DNA of 64,000 bases from Brevibacillus brevis (GTDB lineage Bacteria; Bacillota; Bacilli; Brevibacillales; Brevibacillaceae), in contig NZ_CP041767.1 of assembly GCF_022026395.1 (NCBI RefSeq), forward strand, positions 3,442,501-3,506,500, in the 5' to 3' direction. The stretch's first letter is position 1, and every line of letters starts with the position of its first letter. A program made the translations under genes and the position numbers. The notes under the pieces are model-generated. The model saw only the letters and a list, made by a program, of their open reading frames with translations, did not search any database and was not told the DNA's origin. Below, one piece after another: positions 16,679-25,633 of this stretch.

Positions 16679-17794
16679 TTACCAAGGTGGATTATCGTCG
16701 TCCTCCGTTGGCGTGCTCATCGGTGTATACGCAACGTTTTGGCTTCGCTCTTCGATTTCTTTCACGATGTCCGTCAACGCTTTTGGCTTTAAAAACTCAA
16801 CAGGAGACATGCCACGCTCGAACTGTAGCTGCTCGCCTTCTAATAATACCAAATAACGCCCGTTTACTTTCGCGATATGCAGGTTGGTACCGTAATCGGC
16901 CAATAATGTACGGATCTGCATATGATCCAGCTTGAACTTCAGTTCGACCTCTGGTTGGCGATCTGTAATAATTTGCATCGCTTCCATCACGGTCTCATGC
17001 TCCCATTTTTCTGCGAGCTCCCGCTTAGGACTTGCAGCAATGAGTTCAATGGCTTCCTCTTCCCGTACCCGCTCTTCGGATGCTTCAGGGTACGTATATT
17101 CGATGTGCTGTCTCGCCAATGAAATAACTTCTTCAGAGACGATCTGCGTCATCGTTTGCGGATACTCGATAAAACGCAGAAACTCCTCGAAATACCGTGC
17201 GTGGGAGAACTGATGAATTTTCACGTGATAGGGATCATTCATCCCCGATTCGATCATATACGGGTACATCAGCGATTTCATGTTTTTGGCATTGATCGCC
17301 ATGCGCACATTCGATATGAGGCTCTTCTCATCTGTGATGACTGCTGTTTTTTGTTCGAAATCGCATTTTAAAATAAAGACATAGCGCTCATCAATCAGAT
17401 CGAGCCTCGTCCGCACTACAATCATAACCCCGCCTCTCACCTGAGAGGTTCGCAAATACGACTGAATCAACTCCTGACAGGGCTCCTTGCTCTCCCCTGG
17501 CGTTTCCGCTGCCAACAATCGATTCAAGAGGGCATAGTTGGGGTTCGAGTCCAATGGATGTCCAGGCTCCAGCACAAATTGACCCAGTTTTGTCGGCGTG
17601 CCTTCTGTCTTTGGATTCATCTCGACTTTTCTTTTCGCAATCCGGGCGAATTCCCCATCGAGAAAATCTTTCAGCTCGCTCTTCTGATATTCATCATGGC
17701 CCAAATAGCGCGTCATTCGCACTTGTTTTATGCCATCCTCTTCTTCAGGCTGTTCCATCAGATAAAAGGATAACCAGTCAATTGTAAAATTCAT
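16679..17794 (-). CDS. DUF3900 family protein
   Basis: 371 residues, soluble. The N-terminal FTIDWLSFYLM, then KDFLDGEFARIAKRKVE, EPGHPLDSNPNYALLNRL, VFILKCDFEQKTAVI and KIHQFSHARYFEEFL match a Bacillus family annotated DUF3900, function unknown. The start is ATG at 17794, eight bases after AGGAG; an in-frame ATG at 17815 has no site. First gene of a two-gene unit with the DUF1444 gene. Divergent from the kinase gene. Confidence 0.75.
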   Translation of the reverse strand: MNFTIDWLSFYLMEQPEEEDGIKQVRMTRYLGHDEYQKSELKDFLDGEFARIAKRKVEMNPKTEGTPTKLGQFVLEPGHPLDSNPNYALLNRLLAAETPGESKEPCQELIQSYLRTSQVRGGVMIVVRTRLDLIDERYVFILKCDFEQKTAVITDEKSLISNVRMAINAKNMKSLMYPYMIESGMNDPYHVKIHQFSHARYFEEFLRFIEYPQTMTQIVSEEVISLARQHIEYTYPEASEERVREEEAIELIAASPKRELAEKWEHETVMEAMQIITDRQPEVELKFKLDHMQIRTLLADYGTNLHIAKVNGRYLVLLEGEQLQFERGMSPVEFLKPKALTDIVKEIEERSQNVAYTPMSTPTEDDDNPPW

Positions 17795-17904
17795 ACCCTT
17801 CGCTCCTGTCTGCATGTAACGAACTGATTATAGCAAACCTATTGAAAAAAAGGTCAGCTTTTTCAAATCATGATAAGATGAAAGGAGGAGGGGAAAATCA
17901 GACA

Positions 17905-18747
17905 ATGTGGACTCGTATGAAGTCATGGTGGAACGAAACAATACGCGATAAACCATATCGGCCCGGCCACCTGGCAGGACAGTATGAAATAACAAAAGTA
18001 TTAGGGATGGGAAGCTACGGGATTGCCTATCTCGCCACGCACAACCCTACAGGTAATCAGGTTGTACTGAAGCAAGTGAAACCAAGCCTGCGTCACACAC
18101 CAAAAGGAGAAGCCATGCAAGCGTACGAAAAAAAGGTGCTGATGTCCCTCTCGCATCCGCAAATCCCTCGCTGTCTGGATTCTTTCACATATCGGCAAGA
18201 CTCGTTTATGGTCATGACTTATATTGCAGGTCCCACACTCGAAGACATGTTGTTTGATCATAACATCGTGGCTGACGAGAAAAAATGCGCCGAATGGATG
18301 CGCCAAATCGGAGAACTCGTGGCCTACCTCCATGAACAAAATGTGATTCACCGTGACGTACGGATCCCCAACGTCATCTGGAAAGAGGACAAGCCTTACT
18401 TGATTGATTTTGGCCTCGCTCGGTTCGTAGGTGATCGCCCGACTTACACGGCTGATGCTCTTTCCGCCTACCCGTCTGAAAAACAATTGAAGCGAGAAGT
18501 CGCTCCTTCCAGTGATTTGTACGCTTTGGGACATTTCTTTTTATTCTTGCTCTATTCCGGATATGAATCGGAACCAGACGCACCTGAAAAAAGCTGGGAA
18601 GAAGAGCTTTCTTTATCTCCTTCCATTCGCATGATGATTCGCCGTTTGTTACAAATGGACGCCCCTTATAAAAGCGTACAGGATTGGCTAGAAGAGCTGG
18701 ATCGCTATTTGATCCACTACCAGGAAAAAAGAGCAGGGCATCCGTAG
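17905..18747 (+). CDS. Serine/threonine protein kinase-like protein
   Basis: 280 residues, soluble kinase fold. Glycine loop LGMGSYGIAYLA, ATP lysine in VVLKQVK, catalytic loop VIHRDVRIPNVIW (Asp present; R in place of the usual K two positions on) and metal-binding DFGLARF are all there, so it may be active. It lacks the transmembrane and PASTA parts of PrkC, and is closer to the short YrzF/YbdM-type kinases. The start is ATG at 17905 after GGAGGAGGGG; earlier ATGs lie before the site. A -10-like GATAAGAT stands just upstream. Confidence 0.8.
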   Translation: MWTRMKSWWNETIRDKPYRPGHLAGQYEITKVLGMGSYGIAYLATHNPTGNQVVLKQVKPSLRHTPKGEAMQAYEKKVLMSLSHPQIPRCLDSFTYRQDSFMVMTYIAGPTLEDMLFDHNIVADEKKCAEWMRQIGELVAYLHEQNVIHRDVRIPNVIWKEDKPYLIDFGLARFVGDRPTYTADALSAYPSEKQLKREVAPSSDLYALGHFFLFLLYSGYESEPDAPEKSWEEELSLSPSIRMMIRRLLQMDAPYKSVQDWLEELDRYLIHYQEKRAGHP

Positions 18748-18771
18748 ACTTCACGGATTCTCCCTGCTCTT
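18729..18771. terminator. Shared terminator, kinase gene and 51-residue gene
   Basis: Perfect outer arms AAGAGCAGGG (18729-18738) and CCCTGCTCTT (18762-18771), with an inner ATCCGT/ACGGAT stem. It overlaps the end of the kinase gene and abuts the minus-strand small gene. Confidence 0.75.
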
Positions 18772-18773
18772 CT

Positions 18774-18929
18774 TCATTCTGAAATCGGCTCTTGTTTCGC
18801 CTGTTCCATCTTTTCCTTCAGTTCCCCTGCTTCCCGGCGCAGCACTTGTCGTTCGTGTTTCGTCAGAACTTCTCCACCAACAGTTCCATTTACCAGTAAA
18901 TCCTCTTCATATAACCGATCTTTGCGCAT
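18774..18929 (-). CDS. Small hypothetical protein (51 residues)
   Basis: Not recognised. Highly charged: MRKDRLYEEDLLVNGTVGGE, then a helix LTKHERQVLRREAGELKEKM and a QAKQEP tail. The ATG at 18929 has an ideal AGGAGG site five bases upstream. It sits 36 bases downstream of the DEAD-box helicase gene on the same strand and may be co-transcribed with it. Confidence 0.65.
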   Translation of the reverse strand: MRKDRLYEEDLLVNGTVGGEVLTKHERQVLRREAGELKEKMEQAKQEPISE

Positions 18930-18965
18930 GGAAACCTCCTGCAGACAAGTTGTGTACTTCTTGTC

Positions 18966-20210
18966 CTACTTTGTTCCAAAGCTGCCCTTCTTATGTGCAC
19001 GATTTTGATTCCGTTTGGCAGGGCTCGCATTTTTGGCTGGAGCTCCTGACTTTTGTGCTGGTGCGGGCTTTCTTGCAGGACGCGGATCTTCCAGTGCTCC
19101 GTGCGTCATGAATTTTTCAGCAATCGGCAAGCCTGTTTGCTTGGAAAATTTTTGAATAATGAATCGTTCCTGTGTCGTAATGATCGAAAATACCAGTCCG
19201 GCACGCCCCATACGCCCAGTTCGGCCACTGCGATGAATATACGTGTCAGCATCCGATGCAGGATCGTAATGCACAATACATTCCACACCTGGAATATCAA
19301 TGCCACGTGCGGATACATCTGTCGTAATCAGCACCGGGAATGCCCCATCCCGGAATTGTTGGAGGGTGCGGGCACGCTCTTCTTTCGTAGCATCACGGTG
19401 CAGGAGTCTGCACGGCAAATGGTGGTAGTTGAGCTTCGAAACAATCTCGTCCACTTTTTCGATTTGATTGACAAAAACAATCGAGGAGCGAACATTGACG
19501 AGGCGCAGCAAACGACGGAGCGTATCCACCTTTTTACGTGGATCGGTCACCAAATACATGTGTGCTACCCCTGCAGCTCCTTCTGGTGCTGCTGCGCGAA
19601 TAACGGCAGCATCTTTTGTGAAAATTTCAGCCGTATGTACGACTTCCTCTGCGATTGTCGCTGAGAATAACAGTCGTTGTGTATCACGAAGCGTTTTTTT
19701 CATGACCTCTTGGACTGGCTTGCCAAAGCCCGCATCCAGCATACGGTCTGCCTCATCAACAACAACCGTCTTCACTTCATGGACCTTTAGCTTGCGCTGA
19801 TCAATCAGCTCCAGCAGTCTTCCTGGTGTTGCTACAATCAATACAGGCTTCTTTTTCAGTCTCTCGATTTGGCGTTTTACATCGACACCGCCAATAATGG
19901 ACATCACGGCCGTGTCCTTGCCTGGCAGAAGGCTTTCTGCTTCCCGCGCAATCTGAACAACGAGCTCATGCGTCGGTGCGAGTACAATGGCCTGTACATC
20001 TTTTTGCTCCATATTGATTTTCGATAAAATCGGCAGTAAATAAGCAAACGTCTTGCCTGTCCCTGTCGGTGATTCAATCAAGGCATCTCGACCAGCCATA
20101 ATCAACGGGATGGCTTCACTTTGTACAGGTGTCGGTGTTTCCATTTTTCGCTCTCGCAATATAGTCAACAGCGGTGCGCTAATTTGTAAATCTGCAAACG
20201 TGGTGCTCAC
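18966..20210 (-). CDS. DEAD-box ATP-dependent RNA helicase
   Basis: 414 residues. Q motif (TPVQSEAIP), motif I SPTGTGKT, Ib TPGRLLEL, II VVDEADRML, III SAT, IV/V (TDVSARGIDIPGV) and VI HRSGRTGRMGR are all intact. The C-terminal 45 residues are rich in Lys, Arg, Pro and Ala, a typical RNA-binding tail of CshA/CshB-type cold-shock helicases. The start is GTG at 20210, five bases after AGGAGGG; an in-frame extension to 20255 lacks a site. Cytoplasmic; role in ribosome assembly or mRNA turnover inferred from the family. Confidence 0.9.
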   Translation of the reverse strand: MSTTFADLQISAPLLTILRERKMETPTPVQSEAIPLIMAGRDALIESPTGTGKTFAYLLPILSKINMEQKDVQAIVLAPTHELVVQIAREAESLLPGKDTAVMSIIGGVDVKRQIERLKKKPVLIVATPGRLLELIDQRKLKVHEVKTVVVDEADRMLDAGFGKPVQEVMKKTLRDTQRLLFSATIAEEVVHTAEIFTKDAAVIRAAAPEGAAGVAHMYLVTDPRKKVDTLRRLLRLVNVRSSIVFVNQIEKVDEIVSKLNYHHLPCRLLHRDATKEERARTLQQFRDGAFPVLITTDVSARGIDIPGVECIVHYDPASDADTYIHRSGRTGRMGRAGLVFSIITTQERFIIQKFSKQTGLPIAEKFMTHGALEDPRPARKPAPAQKSGAPAKNASPAKRNQNRAHKKGSFGTK

Positions 20211-20325
20211 AAAAACCCTCCTGGCATAAAGTCGTGCATTGGGTAAGCTTACCACACTTTGCAGGTAGAATACAGAGGTAAGCCAGTCCTCGTGGGGTAA
20301 GGTCCATTTAGAAAAAGATAAAAAT

Positions 20326-20352
20326 AGGCGAAATCCGCATTGGACTTCGCCT
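20326..20352 (-). terminator. Terminator of the 47-residue gene
   Basis: Arms AGGCGAA (20326-20332) and TTCGCCT (20346-20352), extended by TCC/GGA with one mismatch, followed on the minus strand by ATTTTT. Confidence 0.7.
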
Positions 20353-20362
20353 GACCTTCCTT

Positions 20363-20506
20363 CTACCCGTTATTCGAATCGAAACGGGTTTCCTGCTTCT
20401 CACCTTGGTCTTGACGGTCCCGGCTGGTGGTTTGGTTACGTGTCCCTTTTGGACTTTCCATGTACTCCTCTACTTCCTTTTGAAACGCCTCATCATAGTC
20501 ACGCAC
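20363..20506 (-). CDS. Small hydrophilic protein (47 residues)
   Basis: Not recognised. It reads MRDYDEAFQKEVEEYMESPK then a Thr/Arg/Gln/Asp-rich tail, with no cysteine and no hydrophobic core, as in small spore or stress peptides. The start is GTG at 20506, eight bases after AGGAGG, and a terminator follows directly. Its own short unit between the helicase and the glycosidase gene. Confidence 0.6.
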   Translation of the reverse strand: MRDYDEAFQKEVEEYMESPKGTRNQTTSRDRQDQGEKQETRFDSNNG

Positions 20507-20640
20507 ACCTATCACCTCCTGTTCTTATTTTGACCAGGCTGATCACATATTATTTTCCTGAAACCTTTTTCCCGGTAATGCGTCTCTTCATATAGGAATG
20601 ACAACCCTAGTACAATTTGTTAGATGGATGTGAATAGTGA

Positions 20641-21711
20641 ATGGAGACGTTGTCGCGCACTCGCACACGCAAGCGAGCCAAGCGCAAAAGACCATGGCGT
20701 TGGGTTAAGAAATGGATCCTCGGCACTGCCTTAACCTGTACAACCTTAGCTCTACTGGGAATTATTTTTTTATTTGGAACGAAAAATGGAGTAGAATTAC
20801 GTGAATGGGCGGCAGGTACTTTGCTGACAACCCAGCACGATTACTGGGCCCCCTATACATTTTTGCCCGATGAAAAACTGAAAGAACTAAAGGAGCAAAT
20901 TACACATCCTACCGTTATCAACTCTGAAGATACAGGTTCAGCCACGACAGGACCAGCTATTCCGCCGAAATCGAATCTGGTAACCGTCACACTTCCGGAG
21001 AAACCAAAGGAGCTGATCGAGATTGAGGAAATTGACGTCTCGAAAGGCAGTTATTACTTTAAAGGAAAAATCATGTACATTAGCGACCCGAGCAGAGTAC
21101 GGCTCGTCGTCACGAATCGCAAGGACCGTGGAGATTTGCTCGATGAGTTTGTAAAGAAAACAGGAGCCATCGGGATCGTCAATGCGAGTGGATTCGCCGA
21201 CCCAGACGGTTACGGCAAAGGAGCACGAGCTTACGGCGTCGTCATCCACGACGGAAAGATTTTGCAAGGCTACAACCCGAGAAGCGGAGAAACCGCACTA
21301 GGGCTTACCTATGACGGTAAACTGATTACGGGCAGCTACTCGGCTGAACAACTCGTAAAAATGGGCGTGCGTGACGCTGTGAGCTTCCGTCCGCAGTTGA
21401 TTGTAAACGGGAAAAATATGTTTGAAGGAAAGCCTGCCAAAAGCTGGGGCATTCAACCGCGTACCGCGATTGGACAAAAAGAAGACGGGACGATTGTATT
21501 TGCAGTCATTGATGGTCGCCAACCCGGGCATTCCATCGGGGCAAGCATGAACGACATGGCGGAAATACTGGCTGAGCGGGGTGTAATTACAGCAATGGCC
21601 ATGGACGGTGGTTCCAGTTCCATGATGCTGCACAATGGTGAGGCCATTACGAAGACGTCTTCTCCCTATCATCGAGGCCGCTATTTGCCAAATGCGTGGG
21701 CTGTTTTTTAG
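20641..21711 (+). CDS. Membrane-anchored phosphodiester glycosidase (NAGPA domain)
   Basis: 356 residues: a very basic N-terminus (RTRTRKRAKRKR), one membrane helix at about residues 28-50, a linker, and a NAGPA-type domain from about residue 125 with IGIVNASGFADPDGYGKGA, QPRTAIGQKEDGTIV, VIDGRQPG and the hallmark AMDGGSSSMM. Bacterial members are linked with exopolysaccharide or N-acetylglucosamine phosphodiester processing outside the cell. The ATG at 20641 has only a weak site. Single gene. Confidence 0.85.
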   Translation: METLSRTRTRKRAKRKRPWRWVKKWILGTALTCTTLALLGIIFLFGTKNGVELREWAAGTLLTTQHDYWAPYTFLPDEKLKELKEQITHPTVINSEDTGSATTGPAIPPKSNLVTVTLPEKPKELIEIEEIDVSKGSYYFKGKIMYISDPSRVRLVVTNRKDRGDLLDEFVKKTGAIGIVNASGFADPDGYGKGARAYGVVIHDGKILQGYNPRSGETALGLTYDGKLITGSYSAEQLVKMGVRDAVSFRPQLIVNGKNMFEGKPAKSWGIQPRTAIGQKEDGTIVFAVIDGRQPGHSIGASMNDMAEILAERGVITAMAMDGGSSSMMLHNGEAITKTSSPYHRGRYLPNAWAVF

Positions 21712-21748
21712 AGAACGGCTAGGGTGATTTTGAGGAGGTTTCAGATTC

Positions 21749-21907
21749 TTGGACAAATTGTTTCACTATAGTGAAGACCCAGCCATTGCGAATTTTCAGC
21801 TTCAGTCTGCACTTTTCCGTGATCCGTATGCGAAATGCGTCGCTCACATAATAAAACAGGCAGTCTCACCCAATGGGTGGCTGCCTGTTTTTGCTTTTAC
21901 AATTTAA
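21749..21907 (+). pseudogene. Truncated gene start running into a terminator (possible DUF6886 remnant)
   Basis: A strong TGAGGAGG is followed by a TTG at 21749 opening MDKLFHYSEDPAIANFQ and later DPYAKCVAHI, then the frame runs through the hairpin at 21853-21891 and stops at 21907. The LFHYSEDPAI opening resembles the start of DUF6886-type proteins, which are about 170 residues long. Most of the gene is missing. A 52-residue product is possible but probably useless. Confidence 0.4.
21853..21891. terminator. Strong bidirectional terminator
   Basis: Perfect 11-base arms AAAACAGGCAG (21853-21863) and CTGCCTGTTTT (21881-21891), with an inner CACCC/GGGTG stem. It separates the plus-strand glycosidase region from the minus-strand ABC-F gene. 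Confidence 0.9.
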
Positions 21908-23468
21908 TCGGAGTTTTTGCCTGCTCCAAACTCCATTTCTCAACATCCCACGTCTGTGTAACCCAATCCTCATAAAATTCAGGTTCGTGGCATACGAGAA
22001 GGACGGTTCCTTTGAATTCCTTCAAAGAGCGTTTCAACTCTTCCTTGGCAACGACATCCAAGTGGTTCGTCGGCTCGTCAAATACCAACCAGTTGCTCTC
22101 ACGCTGCAGTAATTTACAGAGACGAACTTTTGCTTGCTCGCCCCCGGACAGAGCGTTCAGGTTACGATTGATATGCTCATTTTTCAAGCCACAACGTGCC
22201 AGCGCCCCGCGAACTTCATGGTTATTCATGGAAGGGAATTCATTCCAGACATCATCGAGTGCAGTAATTGGCTTCGCCTTTACTTCTTGCTCGAAGTAAG
22301 CCGGATGGAGGAAATCGCCTTTCTCCAGCTTTCCACCCAGCGGAGGAATTACGCCCAGCAACGTTTTCAGCAGTGTAGACTTACCGACACCGTTCATGCC
22401 GACAATCGCTACTTTTTCACCGCGCTCCAGCTTCACACTAAGCTTTGGCAGCAAAGGATGTGAATATCCGATCTCCAAGTTTTCAGCTTCGATGACAAAA
22501 CGGCTACTTGCCCGGGATTCCTTAAAGATAAACGAAGGTTTCGCTGCTGATTCCGGCTTGTCAATGCGATCCATTTTATCGAGTTGCTTTTGACGGCTCT
22601 TCGCGCGGCCGGTAGTAGACGCACGTGCCTTATTGCGCGCAATAAAGTCTTCCATTTTTGCGATTTCTTCCTGTTGCTTCTCAAATGCGTCAAAGTGCTG
22701 ACTGCGTTTCATCTCAGACTGTGCCAAGAAGGATTCGTAGTTCCCTGTGTAACGATTCAACTTGGTAAATTCCAAATGATAAATCACATTCACAACTTCG
22801 TTCATGAAGGTCGTGTCATGGGAAATCAGCATGAAGGCATATGGATATTCCTTCAAGTAGTTTTTTAGCCACACGATATGCTCTTCATCCAAGTAGTTTG
22901 TCGGCTCATCCAACAAAAGAACGGTTGGTTTTTCCAGCAGCAATTTTGCCAAAAGAACCTTGGTACGCTGGCCACCAGAGAGGGAGGCAACATCGCGCTC
23001 CAAACCGATTGCACTCAAGCCCAAAGCGTTGGCAATTTCATCTACTTTTGCATCGATCAAATAAAAGCCGCTTGTTTCCAGCTTGTCTTGAATTTCGCCC
23101 ATGCGTTCCAGTAATTCTTCCAGTTCCTCTGGAGATGCCTCGGCCATCTTTTCACCAATCGTCATCAATTCAGCTTCTTGCTCTAACAGCGGCAGGAAAG
23201 CGTCCTTAAGTACGTCGCGAATCGTTTTACCAGCTTGCAGCTTGGTATGCTGATCCAAATATCCGTATTCGATTTTGGGCATCCATTCAACACGACCGTT
23301 ATCAGGCAAATTTTGGCCTGTCAAAATTCCCATCATCGTTGATTTTCCGGTACCATTTGCGCCTACCAGTCCTACACGGTCATTCGGTTGCAAACGGAAA
23401 GAAACATCACGAAACAAAACACGGTCCCCAAAACCATGGGACAAATTCTCTACAATCAAAACACTCAT
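21897..23468 (-). CDS. ABC-F family ATP-binding protein
   Basis: 523 residues with two ABC ATPase domains and no membrane part. Walker A: GANGTGKST (about 37) and GMNGVGKST (about 355); signatures SLSGGQRTKV and ALSGGEQAKV; Walker B VLLLDEPTNYLD and WLVFDEPTNHLD. The inter-domain linker is long, charged and helical. ABC-F proteins act on ribosomes in translation or antibiotic protection; this one resembles the housekeeping YkpA/YbiT type rather than a resistance determinant, judged by linker length. ATG at 23468 after GGAGGAAG. Single gene. Confidence 0.85.
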   Translation of the reverse strand: MSVLIVENLSHGFGDRVLFRDVSFRLQPNDRVGLVGANGTGKSTMMGILTGQNLPDNGRVEWMPKIEYGYLDQHTKLQAGKTIRDVLKDAFLPLLEQEAELMTIGEKMAEASPEELEELLERMGEIQDKLETSGFYLIDAKVDEIANALGLSAIGLERDVASLSGGQRTKVLLAKLLLEKPTVLLLDEPTNYLDEEHIVWLKNYLKEYPYAFMLISHDTTFMNEVVNVIYHLEFTKLNRYTGNYESFLAQSEMKRSQHFDAFEKQQEEIAKMEDFIARNKARASTTGRAKSRQKQLDKMDRIDKPESAAKPSFIFKESRASSRFVIEAENLEIGYSHPLLPKLSVKLERGEKVAIVGMNGVGKSTLLKTLLGVIPPLGGKLEKGDFLHPAYFEQEVKAKPITALDDVWNEFPSMNNHEVRGALARCGLKNEHINRNLNALSGGEQAKVRLCKLLQRESNWLVFDEPTNHLDVVAKEELKRSLKEFKGTVLLVCHEPEFYEDWVTQTWDVEKWSLEQAKTPIKL

Positions 23469-23506
23469 GCTCTATTCTTCCTCCTGATCTGTTTCCTCTA
23501 TGAGGC

Positions 23507-24364
23507 TTACAACAAAATTCTTTCAAAAAAAGTAGGCGCGTACCTTGCCACATAAGATTCGCCCGTAAATACCAATTCGTCCAGCCGGACACGCATTTCT
23601 TGAAGGTTGACACTTTCCCCGGCGATGTTCAAAATTGCGGCTCTTGTCAACGCCCTCAGAATCGTGACTTCTGTAGCCAGCTTGTCACCGAACAGCTTGC
23701 CGCTATGCACAATCTCTGAGCGATGATTGTACGATTTTTTTACAAACTGTGCAATCCGTTCACGCTGCAAGGCGGTTTCTCCAAAATAGTACGCCATTCG
23801 GACACGCAATTTATAGGTAATCTCGCCTTTTTTGCCATCGGGAACGAACAATGATTCTAATGCAATCCACAGATCCAACAGCTGATCCTCGTAGTTTTTC
23901 TTCTCCAGTGAGAGCGCATAGCGACGAAAAGCAAGGGATGGCAGCTTCTGTTCAACTAAAGAAGAAAAAATGTCAGCCGTTTCATCATCAAATGTGTACT
24001 TATCACCATCAAGTGATCGTTTCAAATACGTAATGCCATACATATTGCCACTGACTGTGATGATGTAAGGAATCGAACAAGTCCCTGTTGTGGACGCTAG
24101 ATTCAGCTTACTTTCGATTTCTTCAATCCACACCCGATCATCCGTTACTTTCATCTCTTCGTGATCCCCAACTAAAAATAAACTGCTGGGATCTACACGC
24201 AAATCAAAGGTTCGCTTGTTCTCGTCCATCTCATTGCGCAAGAAACGAGACGCGATCTCATATGGCCTCTTTGCGCCTGATATGAGCGTGTACGAATTAG
24301 GCAAATCGATCCGAACGGGCTGTGCTGTTGTTGAATTGAATACGGGGGCGATTAAGACCGGCAT
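23507..24364 (-). CDS. HEPN-domain (ApeA-like C-terminal) protein
   Basis: 285 residues, soluble. The N-terminal 140 residues are mixed and not recognised. The C-terminal half (about 155-270) looks like the ApeA-type HEPN family: LLDLWIALESLFVPDGKKGE, YKLRVRMAYYFG and YNHRSEIVHSGK, the last holding R-x4-H (R, then SEIV, then H), the usual HEPN RNase motif. HEPN proteins often cut RNA in toxin-antitoxin or phage defence; ApeA-type domains also occur in non-toxin proteins. ATG at 24364 with GGAAGGAG upstream. It overlaps a small ORF at 24352-24540. Confidence 0.65.
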   Translation of the reverse strand: MPVLIAPVFNSTTAQPVRIDLPNSYTLISGAKRPYEIASRFLRNEMDENKRTFDLRVDPSSLFLVGDHEEMKVTDDRVWIEEIESKLNLASTTGTCSIPYIITVSGNMYGITYLKRSLDGDKYTFDDETADIFSSLVEQKLPSLAFRRYALSLEKKNYEDQLLDLWIALESLFVPDGKKGEITYKLRVRMAYYFGETALQRERIAQFVKKSYNHRSEIVHSGKLFGDKLATEVTILRALTRAAILNIAGESVNLQEMRVRLDELVFTGESYVARYAPTFFERILL

Positions 24365-24540
24365 AGTTCTCGCTCCTTCCAGACCAGCAGAGCTCGTTTA
24401 TTGTTTACATAATAAATATTATGTTCTATAAACAGTATCGTGCCATTCTGTAGTTTTGACAACATATCAATTCCTTCTAAATGTGGACATGCTTCCTCAC
24501 CATACCAGTTTGGAACAACCTCATTATAGAATACCAGCAT
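24352..24540 (-). CDS. Small hypothetical protein overlapping the HEPN gene
   Basis: A 62-residue reading frame containing EACPHLEGIDMLSKLQNGT and FIEHNIYYVNNKRALLVW. Its stop overlaps the HEPN gene start by 13 bases, a sign of translational coupling. The ATG at 24540 has only AGGA very close upstream, so the start is uncertain. It could encode a partner of the HEPN protein, or be a chance frame. Not recognised. Confidence 0.4.
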   Translation of the reverse strand: MLVFYNEVVPNWYGEEACPHLEGIDMLSKLQNGTILFIEHNIYYVNNKRALLVWKERELCRS

Positions 24541-24598
24541 TTCCTATGGTTCGTCATCATGTGTTTACGCCAAACTAGGTAAAGAAGGAGTTGATTTT

Positions 24599-24748
24599 AT
24601 GGAAAAGGACCATATTCTTGATGAAAATCCGCATCAAACTTACAATAATGTAGCTCAACCGCTGGAACAGACCGGCGAACCCCAGTCCGGCTCTAAAAAA
24701 GTGAAGCAGCAAAATCATTCGCGCGCTATTCGAACACGAGAAGGATAA
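24599..24748 (+). CDS. Probable small acid-soluble spore protein P (SspP-like)
   Basis: 49 residues, hydrophilic. The middle LEQTGEPQSGSKKVKQQNHS resembles the SspP (CotL) consensus recalled from Bacillus, GQPEPL-GSKKVKNRNHTRQ. SspP is a minor spore protein. ATG at 24599 follows AAGAAGGAG. A terminator follows at 24754. No clear sigma-G promoter was identified, only a weak candidate. The family call rests on the GSKKVK-NH core. Confidence 0.7.
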   Translation: MEKDHILDENPHQTYNNVAQPLEQTGEPQSGSKKVKQQNHSRAIRTREG

Positions 24749-24753
24749 TGAAT

Positions 24754-24782
24754 GACACCCGGCTCCATTGCAGTCGGGTGTC
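24754..24782 (+). terminator. Terminator of the SspP-like gene
   Basis: Perfect arms GACACCCG (24754-24761) and CGGGTGTC (24775-24782), then TTTA. Confidence 0.7.
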
Positions 24783-24871
24783 TTTACTCTTCCTTTTTTT
24801 TACATCGAAAAAGATTGAATTGTCCCACAAGGATGAACTATGATAAATTTAGTATCCTTGATGGAGGTTAA

Positions 24872-25633
24872 GTGAAGATGATCACCATTCCACTTCCGGG
24901 CAACCATAGCCCTCTTTCCAATTTGATCAGCTATAGTGTTTCGCCGCTGTACGAGATGGCTGCCAGTTTGTATACACTCGCCCAAGAGACACCTCCCGAG
25001 CGATTTGCTTTTTGGACCGAAGAAAAATTAGAGCAGTTTGAGTCTGCCCGTCTTTTAAAAGAATGGGGCTATTTGGTCCCCCTCTTTCGATATGGGATCC
25101 CTGACTCATTTGACCCCCTACATACAAAAGGCGTGATGGCTGTCGATGATCAATATGAGTACTTCGTAACACTTCCCACTGATCATTTTTTGCGTAGCAT
25201 CAAACCGATCTTGGAGGAGTGGATATTGCATCACGATTCTCCTGCAGTTGCTCTCGATTTAGAAGAGGATGCCGATTATGTGAAAGGCCGTTTCAGCCTG
25301 TTCGTTTCATCTTATTGGCAGCTATTTTTTGAGGCGAATTGGGAGGCGATTGCTCCAAAATTTGTTCGTGAAGCAGAACGGATTTATTACTCTTTACAAG
25401 GAATCGAATCCCTTACTACCTATCTGCAATCCATTTCTCCCGCCATTACCTACGATACGAAAACTCACCAGCTTACCTGTCCGAGTAATGGTCCTAGCTA
25501 TGATGCACAGCATCTCATTCTTTATCCGAGCTATTATTATGCCCAAGAACCCGTGCTTACGAAAAAAGGCTGGAATGCTCATTTGCTTTATTCCATCTCG
25601 GGAGTACCCACTCAACCAAAAACGCCCTCATGA
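24872..25633 (+). CDS. Hypothetical protein resembling the sensor part of DUF5937/ArsR regulators
   Basis: 253 residues, soluble. The opening (YSVSPLYEMAASLYTLA) and the WQLFFEANWEAIAPKF segment resemble the N-terminal domain of ArsR-type regulators with a DUF5937 part, but the C-terminal winged-helix domain expected after YPSYYYAQEPVL is absent; the protein ends inside a terminator. Either a stand-alone ligand-binding protein or a truncated regulator. Start GTG at 24872 (GGAGG four bases upstream) or ATG at 24878 (ten bases). Convergent with the Spo0E-like gene. Confidence 0.5.
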   Translation: MKMITIPLPGNHSPLSNLISYSVSPLYEMAASLYTLAQETPPERFAFWTEEKLEQFESARLLKEWGYLVPLFRYGIPDSFDPLHTKGVMAVDDQYEYFVTLPTDHFLRSIKPILEEWILHHDSPAVALDLEEDADYVKGRFSLFVSSYWQLFFEANWEAIAPKFVREAERIYYSLQGIESLTTYLQSISPAITYDTKTHQLTCPSNGPSYDAQHLILYPSYYYAQEPVLTKKGWNAHLLYSISGVPTQPKTPS

